5,123 bases of DNA. It comes from an uncultured Clostridia bacterium (lineage in GTDB: Bacteria > Bacillota_A > Clostridia > TANB77 > CAG-508). The stretch spans positions 1-5,123 of the forward strand of contig CALYAC010000025.1 in assembly GCA_944393405.1 (NCBI GenBank), given 5' to 3'. Positions within the stretch are counted from its first letter, which is position 1. The number at the start of each line of letters is the position of its first letter. The notes beneath the pieces were generated by a model. It was not told the origin of the DNA. It saw nothing but the letters and a program-made list of their open reading frames with translations, and searched no databases. Positions 1 through 5,044 of the stretch are shown one piece after another. The translations under genes were made by a program, and so were the position numbers.

Positions 1-171
1 CATGATTTTAGACATTCTTGTGCATCTTTACTCATTAATAATGGTGCTAATATCATGATTGTTGCTAAGTATTTAGGACACGCTAAAATTGATGAAACAT
101 TAAATACTTATGCTCATTTATTTAAAAATAAAATGGATGATATTGTGAATATGATGAATCATTTAAAATAA
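1..171 (+). CDS. Tyrosine recombinase/phage-type integrase, C-terminal fragment cut by the window edge
   Basis: The reading frame is open from base 1 and ends at TAA 169-171, giving 56 residues; the start lies outside the window. The visible part is the end of a tyrosine recombinase catalytic domain. It begins with HDFRH (the HxxR box, His1 and Arg4 of the fragment), continues with YLGHAKID (the second catalytic His, His27) and reaches NTYAHLF, where Tyr37 is the nucleophile that forms the 3'-phosphotyrosyl link to DNA. About 19 residues follow the Tyr, a normal tail length, so this end looks intact. Family knowledge: such enzymes integrate and excise phages, integrative conjugative elements and genomic islands at an attachment site, often close to the integrase gene. 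The gene points toward the minus-strand PHP-ATPase unit, so the two transcripts converge. Whether it serves a phage or an ICE cannot be told from this fragment. Confidence 0.93.
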   Translation, partial: HDFRHSCASLLINNGANIMIVAKYLGHAKIDETLNTYAHLFKNKMDDIVNMMNHLK

Positions 172-172
172 A

Positions 173-204
173 AATTTATAAACAAAAAAGACTTTATCAA
201 GTCT
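173..204 (-). terminator. Rho-independent terminator, minus strand (distal)
   Basis: A perfect 6-bp stem (AGACTT/AAGTCT, 189-194 with 199-204) encloses a 4-base loop. Read on the minus strand it is followed at once by TTTTTGTTTATAAATTTTT. This fits an intrinsic terminator for leftward transcription and would be the second stop signal below the small acidic gene. Its stem is weaker than the GC-rich one at 272-287. It also protects the 3' end of the integrase gene from antisense reading. Confidence 0.55.
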
Positions 205-228
205 CTGGGTACCTAGCTGGGTACCTAA
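205..228. repeat. Tandem 12-bp direct repeat containing GGTACC
   Basis: CTGGGTACCTAG (205-216) is followed directly by CTGGGTACCTAA (217-228), so 11 of 12 bases repeat head to tail. Each unit contains the palindrome GGTACC, so the pair is also almost an inverted repeat around the central AGCT. It lies 34 bases past the integrase stop, where attachment-site or arm-type recombinase sites are common. A related pair lies at 411-434. The function is inferred; no tRNA or tmRNA end is visible here to mark a classical att core. Confidence 0.6.
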
Positions 229-255
229 AATATATTTAAAGGTCACAAACCCTTT

Positions 256-287
256 GATACAAACAAAAAGTGGAGCCTTGCGGCTCC
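256..287 (-). terminator. Rho-independent terminator, minus strand (main)
   Basis: A GC-rich 6-bp stem, GGAGCC (272-277) with GGCTCC (282-287), closes a 4-base loop. On the minus strand it is followed by ACTTTTTGTTTG, a good U-rich tail; on the plus strand the next bases are TTCAGGGGG, which do not fit. It is the strongest stop signal for the minus-strand PHP-ATPase/small-protein unit, about 155 bases below the last stop codon. Confidence 0.75.
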
Positions 288-335
288 TTCAGGGGGAAAT
301 GTAAATATCAGTTCGTAACAATTTAATAATTGCAT

Positions 336-366
336 AAAGTCTTATAAAATAAGGCTTTTTCATTTT
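336..366 (+). terminator. Rho-independent terminator, plus strand
   Basis: AAAGTCTTAT (336-345) pairs with ATAAGGCTTT (349-358) around an AAA loop: ten pairs, one of them G-U. The plus-strand sequence after it is TTCATTTTTC, continuing the T-run at the end of the stem. It would stop transcripts coming from the integrase, 165 bases after its stop codon, before they enter the convergent minus-strand unit. On the minus strand the following sequence is not T-rich, so it is probably one-directional. Confidence 0.65.
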
Positions 367-410
367 TCTAAATTTACTAAAGTTTATTAAAATAACTTTA
401 TTTTTTACAA

Positions 411-434
411 TTAGTATCTAGATTTAGTATCTGG
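411..434. repeat. Second short direct repeat pair, TTAGTATCTRG
   Basis: TTAGTATCTAG (411-421) and TTAGTATCTGG (424-434) match at 10 of 11 positions with a 13-base period. Compared with TGGGTACCTAG at 206-216, 8 of 11 positions agree, so four related boxes in the same orientation occur in the integrase-proximal non-coding zone. They sit just beyond the stop codon of the small acidic gene. Binding sites for the recombinase or another DNA-binding protein are a possible reading. AT-rich sequence raises the chance of coincidence. Confidence 0.4.
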
Positions 435-442
435 AAATATTT

Positions 443-745
443 TTAATATAATTCATATTTTTCAATTAAATTTGAAAATTTAGAATCTATTTTTTCAATT
501 ATATCCTCTTTTTTTTGAATTAAATCATTTAATTTTGTATATAAATCCGAATAAATAATATTTTCAGCCTTATTTTCAATTTTGTTTTCAACATCATCTA
601 TAGGATCAAGTTCAGCATCATCGTTTTCCATTATATAGTCTATTATCTTTTTTAAATCCTCTTTACTAATATTAACGATTGGGTTATATGTTACACCATC
701 TAATGAATATTTAGCTTTTTTACTATCAATTTTCAAAATTTTCAT
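443..745 (-). CDS. Small acidic protein with coiled-coil tail, partner of the PHP-ATPase (unknown family)
   Basis: This 100-residue protein is from a family I do not recognise. The first 35 residues look like a small beta-rich fold leading into a helix (MKILKIDSKKAKYSLDGVTY, then NISKEDLKKIIDYIM). Residues 41-60 form an acidic stretch (ENDDAELDPIDDVENKIENK). Residues 65-100 are a predicted long amphipathic helix with a heptad-like spacing of L and I (LYTKLNDLIQ, then KKEDIIEKIDSKFSNLIEKY). There is no signal peptide, membrane segment, Cys/His cluster or evident catalytic motif, so a cytosolic structural or regulatory role is likely. The ATG at 743-745 has AAAGGAG at 754-760, 8 bases upstream and inside the preceding gene. 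The start overlaps the end of the PHP-ATPase gene by 20 bases, which suggests translational coupling and a joint function. That it is a regulator, adaptor or neutraliser of the ATPase is inference only. Confidence 0.8.
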   Translation of the reverse strand: MKILKIDSKKAKYSLDGVTYNPIVNISKEDLKKIIDYIMENDDAELDPIDDVENKIENKAENIIYSDLYTKLNDLIQKKEDIIEKIDSKFSNLIEKYELY

Positions 746-2732
746 ATATTTGTCTCCTTTCGTAATATGAATCTTTGCCAGCTTCCATTGTTTCCATTAT
801 AATATCTGTTGTATTTTTTTCTCCACCATCAGCACATTTGAACTTTTTAGAAGACATTTTACCAGTATATATTTTATATTTTCCATCTTCTATACAAGTG
901 TATAATATTTTATCTGCATTAAGCATAACCCCTAAAATATGATTATGAGTAACAATAAATGTCGTAGTTTTTTTAGATAAATTATTTATTAAAGTTCTTA
1001 TATTTTCATTTAAATAAATATTATCAAATGAGGATTCTGGTTCATCAATTAAAATCAAGTCATAGTTCTCACCGGATTTTATTTGATTATACAACAAATA
1101 CTCTGCTCTTTCTCCTCCTGAAATTTCGCTATCATTACTATTTAATGCAATATATTCAACATCAACTATTGCTTTATATATTTGATTTTTAGGAACATCT
1201 GCTTTTAAAAGTGCATTAATGTAAATATAAGGTGAATTATAATACTGAAATTCATCAGAAATTTTTGGACAATTCTTTATTTTTGATTTAATTTTTTGAA
1301 CTGAAGTATATGGTTTACGAGTTGCTCTAACTTTAAATTTATAAAAATCATTTTTAGATATTTCTTTTTCAATCTTAATTTTTTCAACATAATAATCAAA
1401 TTTTTTTATAAATTGCTTATATGTTGCATATTTTATTACATTAAAATCTTTAATTTGATTTAAAGCAGAATTTTCTTCTAATTCAGTCTTTATTATTTTT
1501 AAAATATCATTTACATACTTATAATTACTATTATTTAATGCTTTTTTCTTAGCTATAATGATTAATTCTTTTAATAATTCTTTTAGATTATTTCTATCCA
1601 AATATTTGAATATGATTTTTTCATAATTGCTAGAAGATAATAAAGTATCAATCGCTTTTATATTGTTTTGCAGTTCTTCATCTTCGCTAATTTCAAAATA
1701 AGTTGCGTTAAATAATGTACATTTTGAAAAAATATCCATTTTATCTTGCTTTGATGCAAAATCTAAAAGTGATTCAAGATACGATTCAAGTAGCATATTC
1801 TGGTTTTTGAAGTCAACTTTAAATGCCAAATCTACTATATCTTTTAATTCTTTCAAGTAATTTTCTGAATACTCTGAATTATCAAGCTCTAATTTTTTCT
1901 TAAAAGCACCTTCTTCTGCATCTTTTATTATAGAGAATTGTTCAATATATTTCACTGAATCTATTCCAAAAGATTTATTAAGTTTATCTAATAAATATGT
2001 TTTTCCTGTTGACCTTTTCCCTATCAATACATTTAAACCTAATGATGCCGTTGTACCATCAGATGTAATTTGAAATTCTTCATTGTTGGAATTGTTTGAT
2101 AATGATAATTTAGTTTTATCTTTAAAGCTATTTTTTAAACCTCCAATTGTAAAATCATCACAATCAATATATAAATGTGTACCTGGAAAGTTTTTCAATT
2201 CTGATTTTATTCTTAAGTCACTAAACAAAACAGGTATCAATTTATCTCTTTGCTTCATTAATGAAAACCATTTTTTTGCACTCGATACTTCTCCAACAAT
2301 TATATCATTTCCAAATTTGTTAATAACATCAATTGGTACAGGTGGATCCTTAATATAATGAGGTATTAACAAATAATCTTTATAATTATCAAAAATTGAT
2401 AAAAATTGTTCATATGTAAGATAACTCTGCTCATCAAGTATAAATTGTCTCATTTTATTACTTTGTTCCACTAGTATATCAGTATCATTAATATTTCCGA
2501 TAACCAGCATATGTCCCTTTTCTAAACTTACCTCTATTCCTGGCAACACAGATATATCTATTGTGTTACTTATAAGTTCATAATTACTTTTATCAAATAG
2601 ATTATGATTTGTTATTGCAATACAACTTATTTTTTCTGAATTAACATATTCTTCCAATTTCTTTATGTCAAAAGAAAAATCAGCATCAAAAATAGTTTTA
2701 ATTGTATGTATATGTAAATCAATTGCCTTCAA
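726..2732 (-). CDS. PHP phosphoesterase domain fused to an SMC/Rad50-like ABC ATPase (TrlF-like)
   Basis: The 668-residue protein has two parts. Residues 1-200 are a PHP domain: DLHIHT (His7, His9), ITNHN (His43), PGIEV (Glu67), GHML (His74), IPHY (His125), GEVSS (Glu148) and SDLR (Asp172). PHP proteins use such residues to bind up to three metals and hydrolyse phosphoesters, including DNA ends and nucleotides. The usual last motif is SDxH; here Arg174 replaces the His. Residues 230-668 form an ABC/SMC-type ATPase: Walker A GKRSTGKT (238-245), a probable Q-loop Gln265, a helical insert at about 285-470, signature SGGER (538-542), Walker B LILIDE (559-564), D-loop SSFD (567-570) and H-loop His596. 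No zinc-hook CxxC is seen. The architecture matches proteins annotated as PHP/TrlF-family AAA-like ATPases; ABC ATPases fused to nuclease-like domains are frequent in anti-phage systems, so ATP-controlled cleavage of nucleic acid or nucleotides is a reasonable inference. The start is TTG, the only usable start after an in-frame TAA. It ends in tandem stops, TGA TAG. Confidence 0.88.
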   Translation of the reverse strand: MKAIDLHIHTIKTIFDADFSFDIKKLEEYVNSEKISCIAITNHNLFDKSNYELISNTIDISVLPGIEVSLEKGHMLVIGNINDTDILVEQSNKMRQFILDEQSYLTYEQFLSIFDNYKDYLLIPHYIKDPPVPIDVINKFGNDIIVGEVSSAKKWFSLMKQRDKLIPVLFSDLRIKSELKNFPGTHLYIDCDDFTIGGLKNSFKDKTKLSLSNNSNNEEFQITSDGTTASLGLNVLIGKRSTGKTYLLDKLNKSFGIDSVKYIEQFSIIKDAEEGAFKKKLELDNSEYSENYLKELKDIVDLAFKVDFKNQNMLLESYLESLLDFASKQDKMDIFSKCTLFNATYFEISEDEELQNNIKAIDTLLSSSNYEKIIFKYLDRNNLKELLKELIIIAKKKALNNSNYKYVNDILKIIKTELEENSALNQIKDFNVIKYATYKQFIKKFDYYVEKIKIEKEISKNDFYKFKVRATRKPYTSVQKIKSKIKNCPKISDEFQYYNSPYIYINALLKADVPKNQIYKAIVDVEYIALNSNDSEISGGERAEYLLYNQIKSGENYDLILIDEPESSFDNIYLNENIRTLINNLSKKTTTFIVTHNHILGVMLNADKILYTCIEDGKYKIYTGKMSSKKFKCADGGEKNTTDIIMETMEAGKDSYYERRQIYENFEN

Positions 2733-2746
2733 TATATCACTTCCTT
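2730..2746 (-). promoter_or_regulatory. Strong ribosome binding site with TTG start for the PHP-ATPase
   Basis: On the minus strand AAGGAAG (2740-2746) lies 7 bases before TTG (2730-2732). An in-frame TAA occurs six codons upstream and the only codons between are GGA, AGT, GAT, ATA and none is a standard start, so TTG is the start. The next residues KAIDLHIHT place the first PHP motif at residues 5-10, as expected for this domain. A weak start codon behind a good Shine-Dalgarno site may keep the level of a potentially harmful enzyme low (inference). Confidence 0.8.
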
Positions 2747-2761
2747 ACTACAATAAAAACG

Positions 2762-2788
2762 CCAATACAAAAACTTATAAAACATAAG
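2762..2788 (-). promoter_or_regulatory. Leader hairpin with T-run (weak terminator or attenuator)
   Basis: On the minus strand CTTAT-GTTTT-ATAAG (2788 down to 2774) is followed by TTTTTGTATT. The stem is only 5 bp and AT-rich, so it is weak. It lies between the proposed promoter and the TTG start of the PHP-ATPase. It could be an attenuator in that gene's leader or a late terminator for the murG transcript. An alternative pairing of AAGC (2800-2803) with GCTT (2786-2789) overlaps the same bases and would exclude it. Confidence 0.35.
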
Positions 2789-2814
2789 CCTGTACTAGCG
2801 CTTCTTTTTTATAT

Positions 2815-2847
2815 ATTATATTATATCACAGTTTAAATTTTTTTCAT
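2815..2847 (-). promoter_or_regulatory. Probable sigma-A type promoter of the PHP-ATPase unit
   Basis: On the minus strand an extended -10, TGATATAAT, lies at 2820-2828, with a second overlapping TATAAT at 2815-2820. ATGAAA (2842-2847, 4 of 6 matches to TTGACA) is 16 bases upstream of the first. The predicted start of transcription, near 2810, leaves a leader of about 80 bases. It is the only good promoter-like sequence in the 184-base gap and suggests that the PHP-ATPase/small-gene pair is expressed separately from murG. Confidence 0.55.
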
Positions 2848-2852
2848 ACTCT

Positions 2853-2913
2853 ATGACACAGTGACACATTGTTTGCGAGTATCTCACACACATTTATAGT
2901 GTCATAGTGTCAT
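2853..2913. repeat. Interrupted inverted repeat of tandem TGACAC boxes (possible operator)
   Basis: The left arm holds ATGACACA GTGACACA (2853-2868). The right arm holds AGTGTCAT twice, exactly in tandem (2898-2905, 2906-2913). The arms pair at 13 Watson-Crick positions plus one G-U over 15, across a 29-base centre that contains a small GAG-TAT-CTC hairpin. The block starts 3 bases past the murG stop and ends 5 bases upstream of the proposed -35 of the PHP-ATPase promoter. It has no T-run after it on the minus strand, so it is a poor murG terminator. A protein-binding operator or an RNA 3'-end structure are both possible. Confidence 0.55.
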
Positions 2914-2916
2914 TTG

Positions 2917-3978
2917 TTATTTATTATTTTGTAATTCTATTATTCTATTTACAATATTTTTAATATTACCTATTTCTTTCTGATTTTTCATTTTTTCTTT
3001 CATTGTATTACTATTTTTGTATGTATTTTTTATTTGTTCTAGTAAATTATCTTTTATCTTTTCATCTTCTAATATATTACAATAGCCTTTTGATTTAAAG
3101 TATTTAGCATTTTCTATTTGGTCTCCTCTACTTTGACTTAATGGTAGTGGTATTAATAACATTGGTAGATTAAGTGATAGAAATTCAAATATTGAGTTTG
3201 CTCCTGCTCTTGATATAACCATGTCTGCAACCTTAAAAATATGTTTTAAATCATCTTTTACAAATTCAAATTGTATGTAATTATCTCTTTTTATATTTTT
3301 ATTTACTGAATTTTTTCCACATATATGTATCACATTAAATTCTTTTAATATTTCATCTATATTTTCCCATATTGCTTCATTTATACTTCTTGCACCGAGG
3401 CTACCACCCATAACTAATATCGTAGGTTTATTATTATTAATATTACATATTTTTTTGCCTTGTTCTTTATTTCCAGTTTTTATTTCTTCTCTTACTAGTG
3501 CTCCTACATATTCTCCTTTTTCTTTAAATTTATTATTTTTATCTTCAAATGTTAAGAATATTTTTTTACAAAATGGAGATGCTAGTTTATTTGCAAGACC
3601 AGCTGATAAATCTGATTCATGTGCTACAACAGGTACATTATTTAGTTTTGCACCTATTACTACTGGAAGTGATACAAATCCACCTTTTGAAAATACTATA
3701 TTTGGTTTAATTTTTTTTATTATTCTTTTAGCTTCTATTACTCCATTAATAACTCTAAATGGATCTTTAAAATTTTCTATTGAAAAATATCTTCTAAGTT
3801 TTCCTGTAGAAATTTCATGATATTTTACATCTTTTATTTCTTTTATTATTTCTTTTTCCATTCCATTTTTTGAACCAATATAATGTACTTCATACCCTAG
3901 TTCAATAAAATGTGGAATAAGCGCAAGATTAAGAGATATATGACCTGCAGTCCCTCCACCAGTAAATATTATTTTCAT
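2917..3978 (-). CDS. murG: MurG, UDP-GlcNAc:lipid I N-acetylglucosaminyltransferase
   Basis: MurG adds GlcNAc from UDP-GlcNAc to lipid I (undecaprenyl-pyrophosphoryl-MurNAc-pentapeptide) on the inner face of the membrane, giving lipid II for peptidoglycan. The 353 residues are the normal full length and form two Rossmann-like (GT-B) halves. The N-terminal half shows TGGGTAGH (6-13), the lipid-side glycine loop, then SKGGFVSLP (97-105) and HESDLSAGLANK (120-131). The C-terminal half binds UDP-GlcNAc and shows MGGSLGAR (190-197), HICGK (218-222), SRAGANSIFEF (256-266, with the donor-binding Glu265) and GDQIENA (285-291, the QxxNA motif). These spellings are typical of Firmicutes. No signal peptide is expected; the enzyme is peripheral. 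The ATG at 3976-3978 has AGGTGAT a few bases upstream. It lies 56 bases below the PepE-like gene and is probably co-transcribed with it. None of the usual dcw cell-wall cluster neighbours are in view. Confidence 0.96.
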   Translation of the reverse strand: MKIIFTGGGTAGHISLNLALIPHFIELGYEVHYIGSKNGMEKEIIKEIKDVKYHEISTGKLRRYFSIENFKDPFRVINGVIEAKRIIKKIKPNIVFSKGGFVSLPVVIGAKLNNVPVVAHESDLSAGLANKLASPFCKKIFLTFEDKNNKFKEKGEYVGALVREEIKTGNKEQGKKICNINNNKPTILVMGGSLGARSINEAIWENIDEILKEFNVIHICGKNSVNKNIKRDNYIQFEFVKDDLKHIFKVADMVISRAGANSIFEFLSLNLPMLLIPLPLSQSRGDQIENAKYFKSKGYCNILEDEKIKDNLLEQIKNTYKNSNTMKEKMKNQKEIGNIKNIVNRIIELQNNK

Positions 3979-4012
3979 CCAATCACCTATATTTCTTTTA
4001 TTTAATACATCA

Positions 4013-4031
4013 TCACATATATTTATAGTGT
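4013..4031. repeat. Copy of a 19-bp 3'-flanking motif also found at 2884-2902
   Basis: TCACATATATTTATAGTGT (4013-4031) matches TCACACACATTTATAGTGT (2884-2902) at 17 of 19 positions in the same orientation. Each copy lies just past a minus-strand stop codon: 3 bases below the PepE-like gene here, 14 bases below murG there. This copy can fold weakly (CAC-TAT with ATA-GTG). It could be a 3'-end or processing element, a duplication remnant, or coincidence in AT-rich DNA. Confidence 0.4.
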
Positions 4032-4034
4032 ATT

Positions 4035-4583
4035 TTATTCAAATATTATTTTTTTATTATCATCAATAAATATTGCTTGATTATTTGTTAAATAAATATT
4101 ATCACTAGAATTAATTACTCCATTAGGTGTTCCTTTATCACAATGAACATCTAATATATTTTCAATAAATCCAAGTCCGTCTTTATATTTTCCACTAGCA
4201 CAAACACTACCCGCACTAACACCAATATAAATACCACCATTTTCTATATATTTATCAATAACTGGTTTTATATTTAATTCTTTAATTCTATCAACTAAAT
4301 ACTCTGTACTACCTCCACAAACATATATAGCATCATATTTATTAATTTCTTCCACAGACATTAATTTATGCATATCATAAACAGTTATATTATTATCAGT
4401 AATACCACATTTAGTTAAATCATCTAAACATCCAGATAGTATTCTAACTGCATCTGGATCATTAGCAGCAGTTATTATAAATAATACTTTAGCATCGTTT
4501 ACATCTACATTTAATAATTCTATAAATTTATTCATTATGTTTTCATTGTCAAATCCTGTACTTGTTAAAATAATTTTTTTCAT
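4035..4583 (-). CDS. Peptidase S51 (PepE-like) / class I glutamine-amidotransferase-like serine hydrolase
   Basis: The 182-residue protein has the PepE fold signatures: an N-terminal strand MKKIILTSTG, a second strand AKVLFIITAAND (31-42), YDAIYVCGGSTEYL (83-96), and the nucleophile elbow GGIYIGVSAGSVCAS (116-130) with Ser123. His147 in LDVHCD is the likely catalytic His. The end, LTNNQAIFID, is the expected closing beta-hairpin. Known S51 members include aspartyl dipeptidase PepE and cyanophycinase. At 182 residues it is shorter than PepE (about 230), but the core looks complete, and many small relatives have unknown substrates. It is cytosolic; no signal peptide is seen. The ATG at 4581-4583 shares one base with the TAA of the upstream P-loop gene (TAATG), and AAGGTG at 4589-4594 supports this start. 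This tight link suggests a shared function, but substrate and specificity are open, so I give no gene symbol. Confidence 0.85.
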   Translation of the reverse strand: MKKIILTSTGFDNENIMNKFIELLNVDVNDAKVLFIITAANDPDAVRILSGCLDDLTKCGITDNNITVYDMHKLMSVEEINKYDAIYVCGGSTEYLVDRIKELNIKPVIDKYIENGGIYIGVSAGSVCASGKYKDGLGFIENILDVHCDKGTPNGVINSSDNIYLTNNQAIFIDDNKKIIFE

Positions 4584-5044
4584 TACTTCACCTTCTTATT
4601 TTCATTTTGTACCTCAACATATATTATTGGTATATTTGATTTTTTAATTTCTTCTTCTATTTTTAGTTGCATATTTTTAGCATTACTAAAGTCAGTATTT
4701 CTTAATTTAGTTCTTTCAAGTAATAAATCATCATTAATATGTAGATACACTATCAAATCACAGTCCAATAAAACAGTTCCAAACATCGGTGTACCATGTT
4801 TAATACTTAATTTTGTCCTAACAAGTTCATCCATCTTATTTCCTATTTCTTGAGTCCAAGGTGTTCTACAAACATATTCTGTTTCTTCTTGAGTTAGTAA
4901 TGGAAATATTTCTTCATCCATGTCTAACCCTATATTTGTACCTTTTATTAAAGTTGTCTTACCTGTACAAGTGGTTCCTAAAACACATATTCTTTTGTCT
5001 CTATTTTCTTCAAATATTTCAATTAATTGTTCTACATTAGACAT
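4583..5044 (-). CDS. Small P-loop NTPase, nucleotide/shikimate kinase-like
   Basis: The 153-residue protein has a clear Walker A, GTTCTGKTT (23-31), directly after the strand KRICVL. Asp41 and Asp43 follow (GLDMDEE), as in small-molecule kinases where an Asp after the first helix contacts the acceptor. LLDCDLIVYLHIND (92-105) has the form of the 'D-x-vvyL' strand of nucleoside/shikimate kinases, and LLLERTKLR (107-115) gives Arg111 and Arg115 as lid-like arginines. The end, IPIIYVEV, is the usual last strand. The length fits a one-domain kinase. It could phosphorylate a small metabolite or nucleotide, but the acceptor cannot be read from the sequence. The ATG at 5042-5044 has TAGGAG (5051-5056) 6 bases upstream. 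Its stop overlaps the start of the PepE-like gene by one base, so the two are translationally coupled. No gene above it is complete in this window. Confidence 0.75.
   Translation of the reverse strand: MSNVEQLIEIFEENRDKRICVLGTTCTGKTTLIKGTNIGLDMDEEIFPLLTQEETEYVCRTPWTQEIGNKMDELVRTKLSIKHGTPMFGTVLLDCDLIVYLHINDDLLLERTKLRNTDFSNAKNMQLKIEEEIKKSNIPIIYVEVQNENKKVK

Noticed and set aside
172..335. tRNA or tmRNA end serving as attachment site
   Set aside because: No acceptor stem, T-arm GTTCRA pattern or CCA end could be found on either strand; the GC-rich hairpin at 272-287 is better read as a terminator.
726..731. Possible use of TGA as tryptophan (Mollicute-like code)
   Set aside because: TGA at the end of the PHP-ATPase is followed at once by in-frame TAG, and Trp in that protein and in MurG is encoded by TGG, so the standard code is sufficient.
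2083..2358. Plus-strand open frame of 91 codons
   Set aside because: It lies wholly opposite the PHP domain coding region, has no ribosome binding site or recognisable motifs, and is explained by the reverse complement of the real gene.
3455..3820. Plus-strand open frame of 121 codons
   Set aside because: It is antisense to murG, whose conserved motifs account for the sequence; the translated product is low-complexity hydrophobic and has no family features.
3979..4034. Separate promoter for murG
   Set aside because: The 56-base gap has TATAAA-like strings expected in AT-rich DNA but no -35 at a proper distance; co-transcription with the PepE-like gene is simpler.
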